Source of the DNA: Silene noctiflora
Taxonomy: Eukaryota > Streptophyta > Magnoliopsida > Caryophyllales > Caryophyllaceae
Length of the DNA: 64,000 bases
Direction: 5' to 3'
Assembly: GCA_009801015.1 (NCBI GenBank)
Contig: VHZZ01000009.1
Span: 235,212 to 299,211 of the forward strand
The translations under genes and the position numbers were made by a program. Positions within the stretch are counted from its first letter, which is position 1; each line of letters opens with the position of its first letter. The notes beneath the pieces were generated by a model, which had not been told where the DNA came from, did not search any database, and saw only the letters and a list, made by a program, of their open reading frames with translations. This document shows, one piece after another, positions 1-10,392 of the stretch.

Positions 1-740
1 TTCGATTGTTCGTATTTTATGATGTTTCGGTTTCGATGTTCGGATTTTCGACAATTTTAAATTTAAAATTTCAACCGTATGAACGAACTGCGTTCTTGGG
101 TTTTGTGATGTTTTGCGTATCGATGTTCAGATTTTCGAGAATTTTAAATTCTGAATTTAAAGCGGAAACACGGTTTTTTGAAAGGTTTTGAAGCGGTTTT
201 AATAAAATACGAAAACTAAAGTTCAAATAATAAATAACCAAAATAAATTAACAAGGGCAAAAAGGTAATATTTAGAGGCAAGATGAGTAAACTTAGGGCG
301 ATCTTTAGCAAACCCCGTTTTTTGTAGATTAATGTTTAACCTTTCAATATGCTATGCTATGTTACTTAAAATCGGGTATGGGTGTTAAACATAGGTACAT
401 ATCATCTTATAAGACACCGTGATTCAAATTTTTAGCCGCATGGATTTTGTGCTAAAACGAGAATACACAGTACTTATAGACAAGAACTGAAGTTACAAAG
501 TTGAAACCCGCGACATCATAAGATGTAAGGGTAAAGCGCAGATTTCATACACCAAAACTGGTGAGTTGAAGTAAGATAAAATGATACTCCGTAAATCTTA
601 TGATAATGTTATGAATTATACGTGTAAGGTATTCAGAAATTGGACACAATCACATTGTTCGGGATAAACAGCAGAGATACAATTATGGAAGAATGAAACA
701 TTGCAATTTGCAAGAACAATGTACAATTTAAATGAATACA
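1..740. other. Intergenic, downstream of COM1; no gene seen
   Basis: No coding exon with family similarity was found. The first ~190 bases hold two diverged copies of a ~92-bp unit, both containing CGATGTTC then GATTTTCGA then AATTTTAAATT, starting near positions 11 and 102. Short ORFs here look accidental. The stretch just before 741 should include the 3' UTR and poly(A) region of the minus-strand COM1 gene, but no end site can be fixed by eye. Confidence 0.5.
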
Positions 741-3235
741 TTAATTTTCAGTGTCAAATCCTATATTCCAGAACCCCTCAGGGGTCATCGGAGGAATATA
801 CCGATACCTGTGCCGTGAGACACCATCATGATGCTCACATCGAAGATTATGTTTGTTAATTTCTCCTTCTTTGCCCTCACCATCACCATGCACAGCATCA
901 TAAAACTTTTTACACTGTTTGCATTCTATTCCTTTCAGATTCTCTCTCTCGGCTTTTTTCCTTACAGGCTCCACAAATTTGAAGTCTTTTGGGCCAACTT
1001 TCTGTGCTTTCTGTACCTGCTTATCTGGTCCAGGTCTAGTTCGTGTGTCGTGTATCCTGTGTTTCATCATCGGAGCTATCAGAAACCGCCTCTTTGGAAT
1101 TAAGGGTTGTAGCATTGTGTTGATTGTCCTGCACTGCCTTGATTAGGTTTCCTCTAATGTTGTCGTNAGGGGTATCAAGGAAATCATCATGTGGGTCAGC
1201 CCCACCACGGCTTTGACGAGAGCGAGTCTCTCTCCAGCTAGATGCTGGGCGCTTTGTGCCAGCTGATGAGCCCAGAACTTTTTTCGTGGTCCAATTTGTT
1301 CGGACAGGAGATGAAGAACCAGGTGGAGAGCGGGAGTTAGCCATTTGATTTAGTTGGCCACTTAGTTCATCGTCTGAGTTCTGCATGGAATCAACTTCTT
1401 TCTTTACTTTACTTAGTTCAGCACCGAATACATTACCTACAGGATTTTTTATTTTGATTTCTGCATTACATGGTCAATTGTCAGACATTTTCTAAATGTT
1501 TTTTTCCCAAGAAATCAGAAATCTTGCATATGAACAAAATAAACTTGGCAAATGCAGGGAAAAAAAGGGGAATATATTAATGGTCGGTGATTAATGACTA
1601 CAAGAAGTCAACAACATTACCGCTGTATCTCAAGGGGTCCCCAGCAAATTGAAGCCAAGGGGGGTCGATATACGCAGCCTTGCCTTTGTGTTAACAATCT
1701 AGAGAGATTGTTTTCAGTACTTTTCAGATGACCCATAATAGAATTTGTGTCGAGAATTGAACGTTAATTCATGCCACTCGCCAATAAAAAGAAATGCAAT
1801 CAGTTTAGTGAGACACCGACTCTAATTCCATCATAATTCATAATCAATGATAAATGAAAAGAAAGTTAGACTGCGCTGATGAAACCTCGGTGACGGACGG
1901 TTTCCGCCTTTTTGGCTGAACGGTGCTTTACAAATGCAGGGAAATGAAAAAGGTCAGATGTTCATGTGCAGTAATTAGTGATATTAAAGTCAAATTACGC
2001 AATTCAAACTTCAGTGACAGTTTCTTGCAGGGACTCTTACCAGGTGGTGCAGAAGTTTTGTTATCGACGCTTAAGTGATCACTTCCCTCTTCTTCCTTAA
2101 TCTGGAGCAGCATCCCTTCACTGGTAAGACCTAATTTCCTAAGAAGGAAATTTTGCTGGGATTTAAGCTTTTTATATGCAGCGACAACATCTCTTCGTTT
2201 CTGAGATTCTGCTGATAACTCGGCGTTTTTAAGTTCAAGCTGTTTGGCCAAAACATTAACATTCGGAATCATGCTAATCCCGTTTCTGGGCCTATCCCGA
2301 CATTCTTCAACGTTGTTTTCCAAATTAGTAATTCTAGACAGAAGTACTAGCTTCTCTTTCTCACATGCACTCAGCAGCTGTTCCTTCTTTGTCAACTCAG
2401 ACTTGTTTCTGTTGGCTTGTTCGATTGATTGTTCTTGCAAATGAGTCGCCTCCTGTAGTTCAATGCTTTTTCTCCTAAGCTCGTTTCTTAGACCACTGAG
2501 ACAGGCTTCCATGTTTTCTAGCTGCACTGCAAGTTGTTTCTTTTCTTTCTCAAAATTACTGACCATTTGTTCATGGTTAGATATGGTCAGCGTTTGTGTG
2601 TCAATCTTCCGAATCAACTCCTTTTCCAACTTTTTTCCCTTATTAACCTCTTCATTCTTTTCCTGAAAGTCTTTGCTGAGAGTCATTACCTTTTCCTCCT
2701 GTTCTCTGAGCTTTTCAAGGAGGGAGTTTATTTCCTCTTCTTTTTCTTTCAACTGTTTTTCATTACTTATAATGACAGATGACTTCGACTCAACAAGTTC
2801 ATGCAACTTAGCATGAAACCGCAAACCTTCATCAACCTCTTTTGCCTTTGTGTCCAACATCTCCTCCAGCGCAGCAACTCTTTCAAGTAGCTTCAAGTTC
2901 TCGGTTTGGGCAGCTTTACATTCTTCAACGGCTTGTTCCTTTTCAACAAAAATGCCATTCAGCTGATTCTTGAGGTCACTGACTCGTCCTTTCCACTCGT
3001 CTTCGGCAACTGCCCTTGCTTCAGAATACAACTTCTCAGCGCATTTTGAGTTCTTCTGAAAATTGGGGTAAAGCTGACTACAAAAGATATACTCCACCTG
3101 TGAGATTCTATCTTTGGCTTCTTGGATGGAAGCCACTAGAATAGTGCTCAGCCCTGAGATGTACTTTGTGTCATTGCCCTCCACGGGAAGGCCCATTTCC
3201 GGACTCTTCTCCGAGTCCAAATAATTACATTGCAT
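741..3235 (-). CDS. COM1: COM1/GR1 (SAE2/CtIP family) DNA-end resection factor, two coding exons, one surplus base
   Basis: Nuclear cofactor of the MRE11-RAD50-NBS1 complex that starts resection of meiotic and damage-induced double-strand breaks (known for the family). Exon 3235-2041 gives an N-terminal segment then a long heptad-like coiled coil rich in K, E, L and Q (about residues 60-380). The donor GTAAGAG and an acceptor at 1461 join in phase to exon 1460-741. That exon ends with the diagnostic C-terminal domain: CKQCKKFYDAV (CxxC), a second Cys/His pair in RCEHHDGVSRHR, and PPMTPEGFWNIGF near the end. Summed exon length is 1915 nt, one base over a multiple of three. The frame entering exon 2 closes at 1036, while the conserved C-terminus is one base offset. 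The switch must lie between about 1143 and 1036, just downstream of the N at 1167. Most likely a draft-sequence error; a missed small intron or real mutation is possible. Expected length ~637 aa. Start MQCNYLDSEK chosen; an in-frame ATG lies 30 nt upstream. Confidence 0.9.
1608..1790 (-). repeat. SINE remnant in COM1 intron
   Basis: Read on the minus strand it contains AAGGCTGCGTATATCGACC and runs into GGTAATGTTGTTGAC at its 3' side. This layout resembles the plant SINE families that end in TTG repeats. Related remnants occur near 6430-6540 and 13500-13660. It lies in the intron between the two COM1 coding exons, in the same orientation as the gene. Ends are approximate; no target duplication was identified. 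Confidence 0.55.
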
Positions 3236-3601
3236 ATCTCTGCGTTCAAAAAAGAAGAATACCACTCATTCCAAGATATACCTATAAAAATGGCAAACTC
3301 ACGTCATCAATAAAAACCTTGTTCCACCAAACAATGCAATTAAATACGGAGTATGTACCAAGAAGAAGTTTCATCCATATAAGATTAATGTCTTCACAAG
3401 AGTAGCGTGATCTAAAGAAAATATTATTCATCTAATCAGTATCGTGTCCGCAATACTAATAGAAGTCATATTCAATGATTACAGTCTTTACTACCAATAA
3501 AAATCAGGGGTTAACAGCAGCAAACTATCTACCCTAAAAACCAAGACAAAACTCATATATAACCATTAGTATGCTTACAACGAATGTTATACGACTTATC
3601 A

Positions 3602-3765
3602 CACTGGTGGAGCGAGGGGACCTAGCACGAACAAACATCCTTCCTGAGCACCGGACAATTTGAAATTGAAGTTAAAATGTTAAACATTTCAGTTTATTTT
3701 CTATTTTACCTTATTCCGTCAGTCATCTTCCCCATTCTTTAACAAAAATCCTGATTCCGCCACTG
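3602..3765. mobile_element. hAT-like MITE in COM1 5' UTR intron
   Basis: The left end reads CACTGGTGGAGCGAGG and the right end, reverse complemented, CAGTGGCGGAATCAGG: imperfect inverted repeats of the same family as the element at 25766-25945. The flanking 8-mers (ACTTATCA and CGTTATCT) share the core TTATC, compatible with a decayed 8-bp hAT target duplication. Length 164 bp, no coding capacity. It falls inside the inferred 5' UTR intron of COM1 (4297-3240). Confidence 0.5.
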
Positions 3766-3904
3766 CGTTATCTAATTAATGATTTAATGACTCCATTCTA
3801 TGAATACAACCGTCTTACACAAGACTAATCGACAAACTAATAACAAATGAGCCAATATCACGAATTCGTATAACCAATATGAATCCCATTTCAGAAAAGA
3901 ATGA

Positions 3905-4010
3905 TAGGGCTCCACCGGGTGACGCCGAGATTGGGTGCAATCTTCTCAGATGCATCCATTATTGAGTGACGCCCGAGATTGGGTGCCACCCGGTGGCGCC
4001 AACTCATTTT
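3905..4010. repeat. GC-rich patch with overlapping direct and inverted repeats
   Basis: GACGCCGAGATTGGGTGC near 3921 recurs as GACGCCCGAGATTGGGTGC near 3968. The flanks CTCCACCGGGTG (left) and CACCCGGTGGCG (right) are inverted with respect to each other. It is a compact palindrome-like patch in an otherwise AT-rich intron, perhaps a truncated MITE. No function can be assigned. Confidence 0.4.
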
Positions 4011-4297
4011 CCTTTCAGAAAATAATAACACTATCACTCAAAAATCTGTCCATCTAGCTAATTCAAAGTTCACCGCATCCTCACACTACCATTTTTCGAC
4101 TAATTAACATCAAACAACAACAATTAAGTAATAACCTAGCATTAATCAATGAATTTAGGGGAGAATTTGGGGAATGCATTTAGGTAATACAACTGCGGCA
4201 TTGAAATACTACAAAACAACAATACATTAATAAAAACAGGAAAAATGAGGAAATGTTACATGATTGAAGTTGTTAAAAAGATAGATTAAGGAAATAC

Positions 4298-4440
4298 CAA
4301 AGTTTCAAATGCAGAATCTCGCAAGATATAGGTTTAATTCTTCAATTTGGGGGTTTTCAAATTTCTAGGGTTTGCTGGTAATTTGATTTGGATTTTCGAG
4401 GGAAGGGACTGAGAGCGGGAAGAATCGATTGAAGTAAGAA
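4298..4440 (-). other. COM1: Inferred COM1 5' UTR exon
   Basis: On the minus strand the segment carries AAACCCTAGAAATTTG, typical of plant 5' UTRs. It ends with a plausible donor, ACTTTG|GTATTTCC, at 4298/4297. A matching acceptor (GAACGCAG) sits at 3240, four bases before the chosen COM1 ATG. This implies a ~1.06-kb intron in the 5' UTR. The transcription start is not fixed. Confidence 0.45.
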
Positions 4441-4942
4441 TTGAGCAAAGAAAACAAAATTCGTTGACCAAGGGATACTCCAAGTCTCCAAGCACACCTG
4501 TTAAACATGTCAATCGGGTTGAATCGGCCCGGGTCATATTAGGCTGGTTAATTTCGATTTGCAAAAACTCGGGTTAGTTCAGATTATTTTGAGTTCGAGT
4601 TAGTTTTGGATTAACAATTACGGAGTATCAAGTTATTTCTAAATAATAATCATTAATAAGTGTGCAATAATAGGTAACATTCAGATCGGTTTACATTTAG
4701 ATCAATTCGGCTTTAAGTCAAGCTTATGTCTTGTGTACGGGTGTCAGGTCGGATTATTCGGGCCGGTCAATTTGAACTCGGACAATTTTCCCCACGTCTA
4801 CTCGACACTGGTAAAGATTTTTTTTTTCTTTTGTCGAAATAAAATTCATTACATGGAGTACTATATAACCAAAATCTTATATTTCATTTGCCCCATCTTC
4901 ACCTTTTCTCCCCGGTAAGTATCTCTTATGATGAGTATATTC

Positions 4943-5079
4943 GTCACGAACTTGTGACGGGTCAAGTATCACACATATTGGTAAATAAGACAAAAATTAA
5001 AGTGTACAGAGAGTCACAAGTGATTGGTCTCATCTACCCTACCATGTGAATTTTACTTGACCCGTCACAAATTTGTGAC
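4943..5079. mobile_element. Short MITE with GTCAC...GTGAC ends
   Basis: The left end reads GTCACGAACTTGTGACGG and continues GTCAAGTA. The right end, reverse complemented, reads GTCACAAATTTGTGACGG and continues GTCAAGTA, so the ~26-bp inverted repeat has two mismatches. Each terminus is itself a small palindrome. Length 137 bp, no ORF. The same GTGACGG-type ends appear inside the hAT element at 20816-20950. The rest of the 4.5-5.7 kb intergenic region shows no gene. Confidence 0.6.
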
Positions 5080-5720
5080 AAAATTCGACCTCACAAATGA
5101 GAATTTATGTTTTCTCCCGTCTTCATTTTTCTATTTTTTGACTCCAATTTTTCCGTCAATATAACTTTTCATCAAAAAAATGTACTGTCAGGTCATCATC
5201 GGGTCTGTCATTTCGGATTAGGTTCAGATTTTGCCTAATTGGCTCCTTGATTCATATATGGTCGATTTTTTCATATTATTTTACTAGTTCAAGTTTTATT
5301 CAAGTAGAACTTTTAAATTAGTTAAAGTTAAAATGTTAAACACCTTTCATGAAATGTTTTAATTGTTTAATGTTTGTTAATGATTACTTGTCAAACAATG
5401 AATTAGTGACTAGTATGAATTGATTATCTTTATCGCAAATATCAATTTTGGGATAAATTTGAGGAGATAGAAGACAATAAAATTGAAATAGAGAGAGCAT
5501 GAATTAGAGAATTCCAACAATTTGAGCCCTTATGCCAAAAATCAATGCTTTCACGTTTACAAATTTTGTCTCGGAACTACGAATCGGTTTGATTTGGAAA
5601 AACAAAACAAAAATAATCCATCTGAACATAGCAGGAGTTCTTCATGCTCAAATATTTCAGTTACAATCAGACTTCCAGTAATCAACAGACGACACGCTTT
5701 AGACGGTGCAAATGCACATA

Positions 5721-6960
5721 CTAACCCGGTCCAACTTTAGGGATGTCATAGTGCTCGCTGAGGTTCGCTAGATACTCGTTAAATTTGTTGACTCGATCAC
5801 GATGTGATTCACAAGAGTTCCTGAGCAGCCTTTTGGCTTCGATACGCTTCCAGTGCTCCAAATACCGTCTCTCAGCTGGTGTGAGTCGTTCATCGTAAAT
5901 GCAACCCGTTTCATTTCCATCCTTGACGTTATTCTCAGCATGGTGTTCCGTAAAAGCATCTGCCATGGTCGGAAAGTAAAAAGGTTATTAAACGTGAGTT
6001 CATTTAGACTTGCATAGAGCAACAATACTAACTATATAACAAAACATTCAACATGTATGGAGCATCCAGCATTTTGTCGTCAAGATTACCAGCTAAAATA
6101 CGTAAAAGGTCAAAAATTTCAAAGCACGATTCTTTGAGAGCAATAGCAGGAAAACCCATACAAACATAGACATAGAAAAGGGGAAAAAACATGAAAAAAA
6201 ATTGTGGTATATGGCTGTGCATTCACATAATCACATAGCAGCAATGCTACTAATACGATTATCTTTAACTCCACAAACTCAGAAACAACAGACATCAATT
6301 TGGGTAGACAAATTGAGAAACCGACTTTCCACTGTTAAATGGTTAGACAAATTGAGAAACCGACTGTCAAAATCTCCATTTCCCCTAATTTAGTATTGTT
6401 TCAAATAATGGCAATCACCTTGAACCCGACTCACTTCTTGTTTAAGGGCATAGGGTGTTCCCAGCCTTACTCGCTTGTGTCGAAAACACAGAGAAATTGT
6501 TTTCAAATAACCTATATTGAAAATTGCGCTTAGAATCACCTCTATCTATTACTCGTATAAGTTTATAGTAGCTCTATATTCATCAATGTAGAAGATAAAG
6601 ACACTTCTACGACAAAGCTTGTACAACACATACAGCCTACAAAGATAAACGATGAAGATCAAGAAAAGAAGAGACAACATAAAATCGATTCAATGGTAAC
6701 TATGAAAGGCAGAAAACATAGGATAAGTCGCAAATAAGTAGCAAGCAAAGACGATGATTTGGAAACGGAATCAAAGCACAAAGACAAAGAGTGCATTAAC
6801 GCGAATATAGATATAAAACCGACTAACCTGAAGACATATTATTGTTGAATAATTGATCGTAACGTTTCCGATGTTTCTTTTTCTTTGTGATCCCCTTCAC
6901 ATCAAGAGCTTTTCCCTTTAGCCGCAACTTTCCACCAACAACATTCTCATAATCCGACAT
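5721..6960 (-). CDS. FAM32A: FAM32A-like small nuclear protein
   Basis: Two coding exons, 6960-6828 and 5959-5721, joined in phase 1 (donor CAG|GTTAGTC, acceptor CATGGCAG), give 123 aa; animal and plant FAM32A-like proteins are about 110-140 aa. The N-terminus MSDYENVVGGKLRLKGKALD followed by a lysine-rich KKKKHRKR run, and the C-terminus LANLSEHYDIPKVGPG, are the family signatures. LTPAERRYLEHW marks the helical middle. Human FAM32A is a nuclear protein found in the spliceosome and linked to exon ligation; that role is inferred for the plant homologue. Intron 1 (6827-5960) holds a SINE remnant and a short direct repeat. A TATA-containing promoter and 5' UTR exon are inferred upstream near 7750-7890. 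Confidence 0.9.
6305..6365. repeat. Short direct repeat in FAM32A intron
   Basis: The 22-mer beginning TAGACAAATTGAGAAACCG occurs at 6305 and again at 6344, a 39-bp period with two copies. It looks like a recent local duplication with no evident function. Confidence 0.7.
6430..6540 (-). repeat. SINE remnant in FAM32A intron
   Basis: CCCAGCCTTACTCGCTTGTG followed by AGAAATTGTTTTCAAATAACC parallels the SINE-like copy at 1608-1790 (CAGCCTTGCCTTTGTG, then AGATTGTTTTCAGTAC). It is a diverged, truncated copy without clear ends. Confidence 0.45.
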
Positions 6961-7746
6961 CCTACAACTTTCAAGGGCTGACATTAGAGTGCAGCACACT
7001 GAACAACAAGTGAAATTATACGACAAATGTTTAGGACCGTAATAATCTTTAGAGTAAATTAACAATTACTCCTTCTTACATGTCAGTTTTCTAAAATAAC
7101 TCGCTTTTATAATTTTTTTTCAAAAATTACCCCCCTTACTATGCATTTTTGTCAAAAATTGCTTCAAACTCAACTTAAAGTCACTTATTCCGTCTGTTTA
7201 TGAACTTATTGCGTTTGTGACTTAGCCAATTTATACTTTAAAAGGTATAACAATTTATAATAAGTTCAAAAACAGACCGAATAAGTCCACTAATTAGGAG
7301 TTTGCAGCTCTCAAAATGCTACTACCTCCGATTCTTTGAAATTTCCCGACTTTTTAAGATTTGTGAGGATTATTTTAATCAAATGAGGCAATTCCTAAAA
7401 ATTGGAGCGAGTAATTCGCTAGTTGTGCAACCTAAACTTTAAGCTTTATTTCCTGAATACTAAGTTACCGGCCGGTACGAAAAACGAAACAAAGACACTG
7501 AATATAAAGTAAAACACAAATTATAGAGTAGAACGGTCTATTTTTGAAAGAAAATTATTCGTTTTACGATTTTTTTTATTCTTCCTGGTACCTTTAGATT
7601 TCTGAACTTAATGAAAACATTATTTCGATAATTTTACAATAATTTTATGAATTGTTAATTCGTTATCATAAATACCGTTTGCTCAATCGTAAACATATTA
7701 TCCTCACAAAATTGAAGCGAGAAAAAAGGGGAGGGAAGCAACGTAC

Positions 7747-7888
7747 CTTGAGGGAGATTAGAAAAATTGATATACGTTATCGTATATCGTTGGAAAGAGA
7801 AGAAAGTATGGAGAAATCTGAATGGAAAGAATCAAAGAAGAAAGAGCAAACGCCATTGCAATTGATGATGCTGTTTTATATATTTAAT
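7747..7888 (-). promoter_or_regulatory. FAM32A: Inferred FAM32A core promoter and 5' UTR exon
   Basis: On the minus strand ATTAAATATATAAAAC (7888-7873) is a good TATA box. About 30 bases downstream begins a pyrimidine-rich leader that ends with the donor CTCAAG|GTACGTTG at 7747/7746. An acceptor-like GTTGTAG lies directly before the FAM32A ATG at 6960, implying a ~780-bp 5' UTR intron. The inference rests on motif spacing only. Confidence 0.4.
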
Positions 7889-8034
7889 CAAAGAGCGTGT
7901 CTTGTAAACTGCTTCCAGAAACATCTACTTCCTCCGAGATAGTATACTTTATTGGACCTTAGAGCTTATCAAGTGTGGACTAGCCCGTTTTGCTCATTCC
8001 GTTATATCCGCTATTAAAATTTAATGAACCGGAA

Positions 8035-8231
8035 CCAAAAATTGGCTGGTGTGAGTGGTAAGAGCTCTCATCTCTTAAACAAGTGGTCAGGGGTTCGATT
8101 CCTGACTCTTGCGAATGAAAAGGCCAAACTTGGGAGGGGTCAACCCATTAAATTGCCTTCAGTACCCCGAAGGAGATTGCCCCAGCTGTCGGTAGGGGAT
8201 ACTCCTGGTCAACACAAAAAAAAAAAAAAAA
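8035..8231 (+). mobile_element. tRNA-derived SINE with intact target duplication
   Basis: The head resembles a tRNA: an A-box-like GTGTGAGTGGTAAGAG and the B box GGTTCGATTCC (around 8093). The body ends in a 15-A tail. The 14-bp sequence TTAATGAACCGGAA flanks it perfectly on both sides (8021-8034 and 8232-8245), the target-site duplication of LINE-assisted insertion. It is too diverged and too long to be a working tRNA gene. A perfect 14-bp duplication suggests a fairly recent insertion. Confidence 0.85.
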
Positions 8232-8241
8232 TTAATGAACC

Positions 8242-8367
8242 GGAAATATAATACATTACATGTATTTGAAAATATCATGTAAAGTGCCGTTAGGAAGTAA
8301 CAAAGGAAATATAATACATTACATGTATTTGAAAATATCATGTAAAGTGCGGTTAGGAAGTAACAAA
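8242..8367. repeat. Perfect two-copy 63-bp tandem duplication
   Basis: Units 8242-8304 and 8305-8367 begin GGAAATATAATACATTACAT and differ at one base (GTGCCG versus GTGCGG). The first unit starts within the right target duplication of the adjacent SINE, so the duplication touches the insertion site. The near-identity implies a recent event. Confidence 0.9.
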
Positions 8368-9085
8368 TTGTCGTTTAGGGTTATGTGCAATTTACCCTCA
8401 AAACTTTTAAAATGTGCAATTTACCCTAAAATATTTGAGATTACGTGCAAATTAACCCAATTTTAATTTTCCGATAATTTTACATCTAATACCACCCACT
8501 CCACCACCCTCACACAATCCTCCACCCGGTGTTTTATCCTAACTCTCTTCTCCCATTCAAACACCAACCGTAATAGCCAAACTACTCGTCAATCATATCT
8601 CTATAGGACCACGTTTGTAAAATACGGATACTTGGTGAATGGTAAACGGTGAGGAAAACCAAAAAAATGGAAATAAATAAATAAAAAAAATCCAATACAA
8701 GCATATGAACTGTGAATTGTTGCCCGAGGCTTCTAGCACCCACAAACAATCAAGTTAACAAACTAAATAGTCTCGTCGTGCTCAGCCCACCCGTCTAATA
8801 GAGTAATAGGCACCATTTTTATGATTACCAGGATATTTTTTTTAGGTAGGTTATGGTTGGGGTTTGAATGGGTGAGGAGAATTGGGATGGGATATTTGGT
8901 GGAGGATGGTGTTTGATGGTGGTGGGATAGGTGGTAGACTGGTAGTAGATGTAAAGTTGTCGGAAATTTAAAATTGAGTTGATTTGCACGCAAACTCAAA
9001 CGTTTGAAGGTAAATTGCACATTTTAAAACATTTGGAAGCAATTTGTACATAACCCCAAACATTTGGGGGTCATTTGCTACTCTT
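8359..9085. mobile_element. Foldback element with ~190-bp terminal inverted repeats
   Basis: The left arm (about 8380-8580) and the reverse complement of the right arm (about 8860-9055) align along their length. Both have GGGTTATGT then CAA-rich/ACCCTCAAA units, then ATTTTACATCTAATACCA-like sequence (ACTTTACATCTACTACCA on the other side), then a CCACC-rich stretch, then CCCATTCAAAC. Only ~270 bp separates the arms. No coding capacity. Long arms are typical of Mutator-type or foldback elements. Outer ends are approximate and no target duplication was found. Confidence 0.65.
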
Positions 9086-10392
9086 CCCCACTTATTACTA
9101 TCACAATTAAAAAATTCATTTTTTCTTAATCACTTGGGAATTGCCATATAAAGTTGTTCATTACTAAAAACCGGTCTTAAAGATAGATGTTGACTTCAGA
9201 AGAAGATTGTCCTCGATTCTTCTTTATCGTGATTGCAAACAAACATCAATGAAAATTGCCTCATATTAAAACATATTGGAAATTTATTGGAGGCCGAAGA
9301 AATAAGTGTTATTCGAGCAATGTGCACTATATGACTATATCACCTTTATGACTAACAGTTAAAACCGTACGTACACCTTATCACGCAAGCCCTTAAATCG
9401 GTCACAATTAATCTGTTACATAGCATAAATCACGTGATTGATCAATGTTCTTGAGAAGCATCGCCATATCACCGACCTTTAACCTCAATCGACGATTCAT
9501 AAGTTTAAGACTAGCTCGGGTTAGGATCACCTTTAGAGGTTTTAACCTCAACTGACAATTCACAAGTTTAAGACTAATTTGCTGGTTTTTGAACCATATA
9601 GATCATGTCTTACCCATTTTGAAATGTCTGGATCAATTTTGAAAAGCTATTTTGGATTAGGACTATGGTCATAAAACCACATCTTAATTTCTAATACATA
9701 CTTTATGGAACAGTGAATGACAAAACAACATAAAACACTAAATTTTAAAATCGAAAAATTTGATTTTGAAAACTTAAATTTTTTTTTTCTTTTATGGTCA
9801 AATTCGACTATGGGTCTATTTTTAGATAGCTAATCCATGGGCTGTAGACTAATTTTCTTCAAGTGAAATTAATCTGACTCATGCCCTCTTCTTTTCGACT
9901 TAATTTCAGTTTATTTCGGCTCTATTTAGTTTAGTTCAATTTCGTTCAGTTCATCACTTCACAAGTTAGGCCATGTTTTTTTGAACTTAATTTCTCCTCA
10001 TTCCAGTTCATTTCAGCTTTATTCAGTTTAATTCAACTATTCTCTTTCACAAATTAACTATTACTTCAATTCACTACAGCTCCATGACGTTCAATTCATA
10101 CAGTTTTGGTCCAAAAAAAACAAAAGCATTGTTTCAGTTCAACTCCATTAAATTCAATTTCATCAAATTCAGTTACTTTAGCTATTTTCGAACTTCAATC
10201 AAATCACTAATACGAACCACAAATAAAACCAACAATCTAAATCGACTCGAATCCAAACTAAAATAACAACTAAACATATTGGAGCTCACCTCCCGCCTAG
10301 TAAGAAGACAAAGTTACCCCTACATCAACCGCAAAAGAGTACGAAAGAGAGCGAACACACGCACTTGCTTCGTGAAATCGACACAGCAAACA
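9086..10392. other. Intergenic upstream of membrin, with a TTCAGTT-rich repeat
   Basis: No gene seen. From about 9960 to 10180 the sequence is built from loose TTCAGTT/TTCAATT words after AGGCCATGTTTTTTTGAAC. Similar blocks occur at 16140-16345 and 41525-41715, suggesting a dispersed, decayed repeat family. The last ~120 bases before 10393 should contain the membrin promoter and 5' UTR, but no clear TATA box was recognised. Confidence 0.45.

Noticed and set aside
8040-8115. tRNA gene
   Set aside because: A- and B-box-like words are present, but the sequence is followed by a SINE body, an A tail and a target duplication, and it does not form a convincing cloverleaf by eye.
10279-10392. N-terminal extension of membrin in the open frame
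   Set aside because: The residues before MNGVVIGGG do not resemble membrin; more likely 5' UTR that happens to be open.
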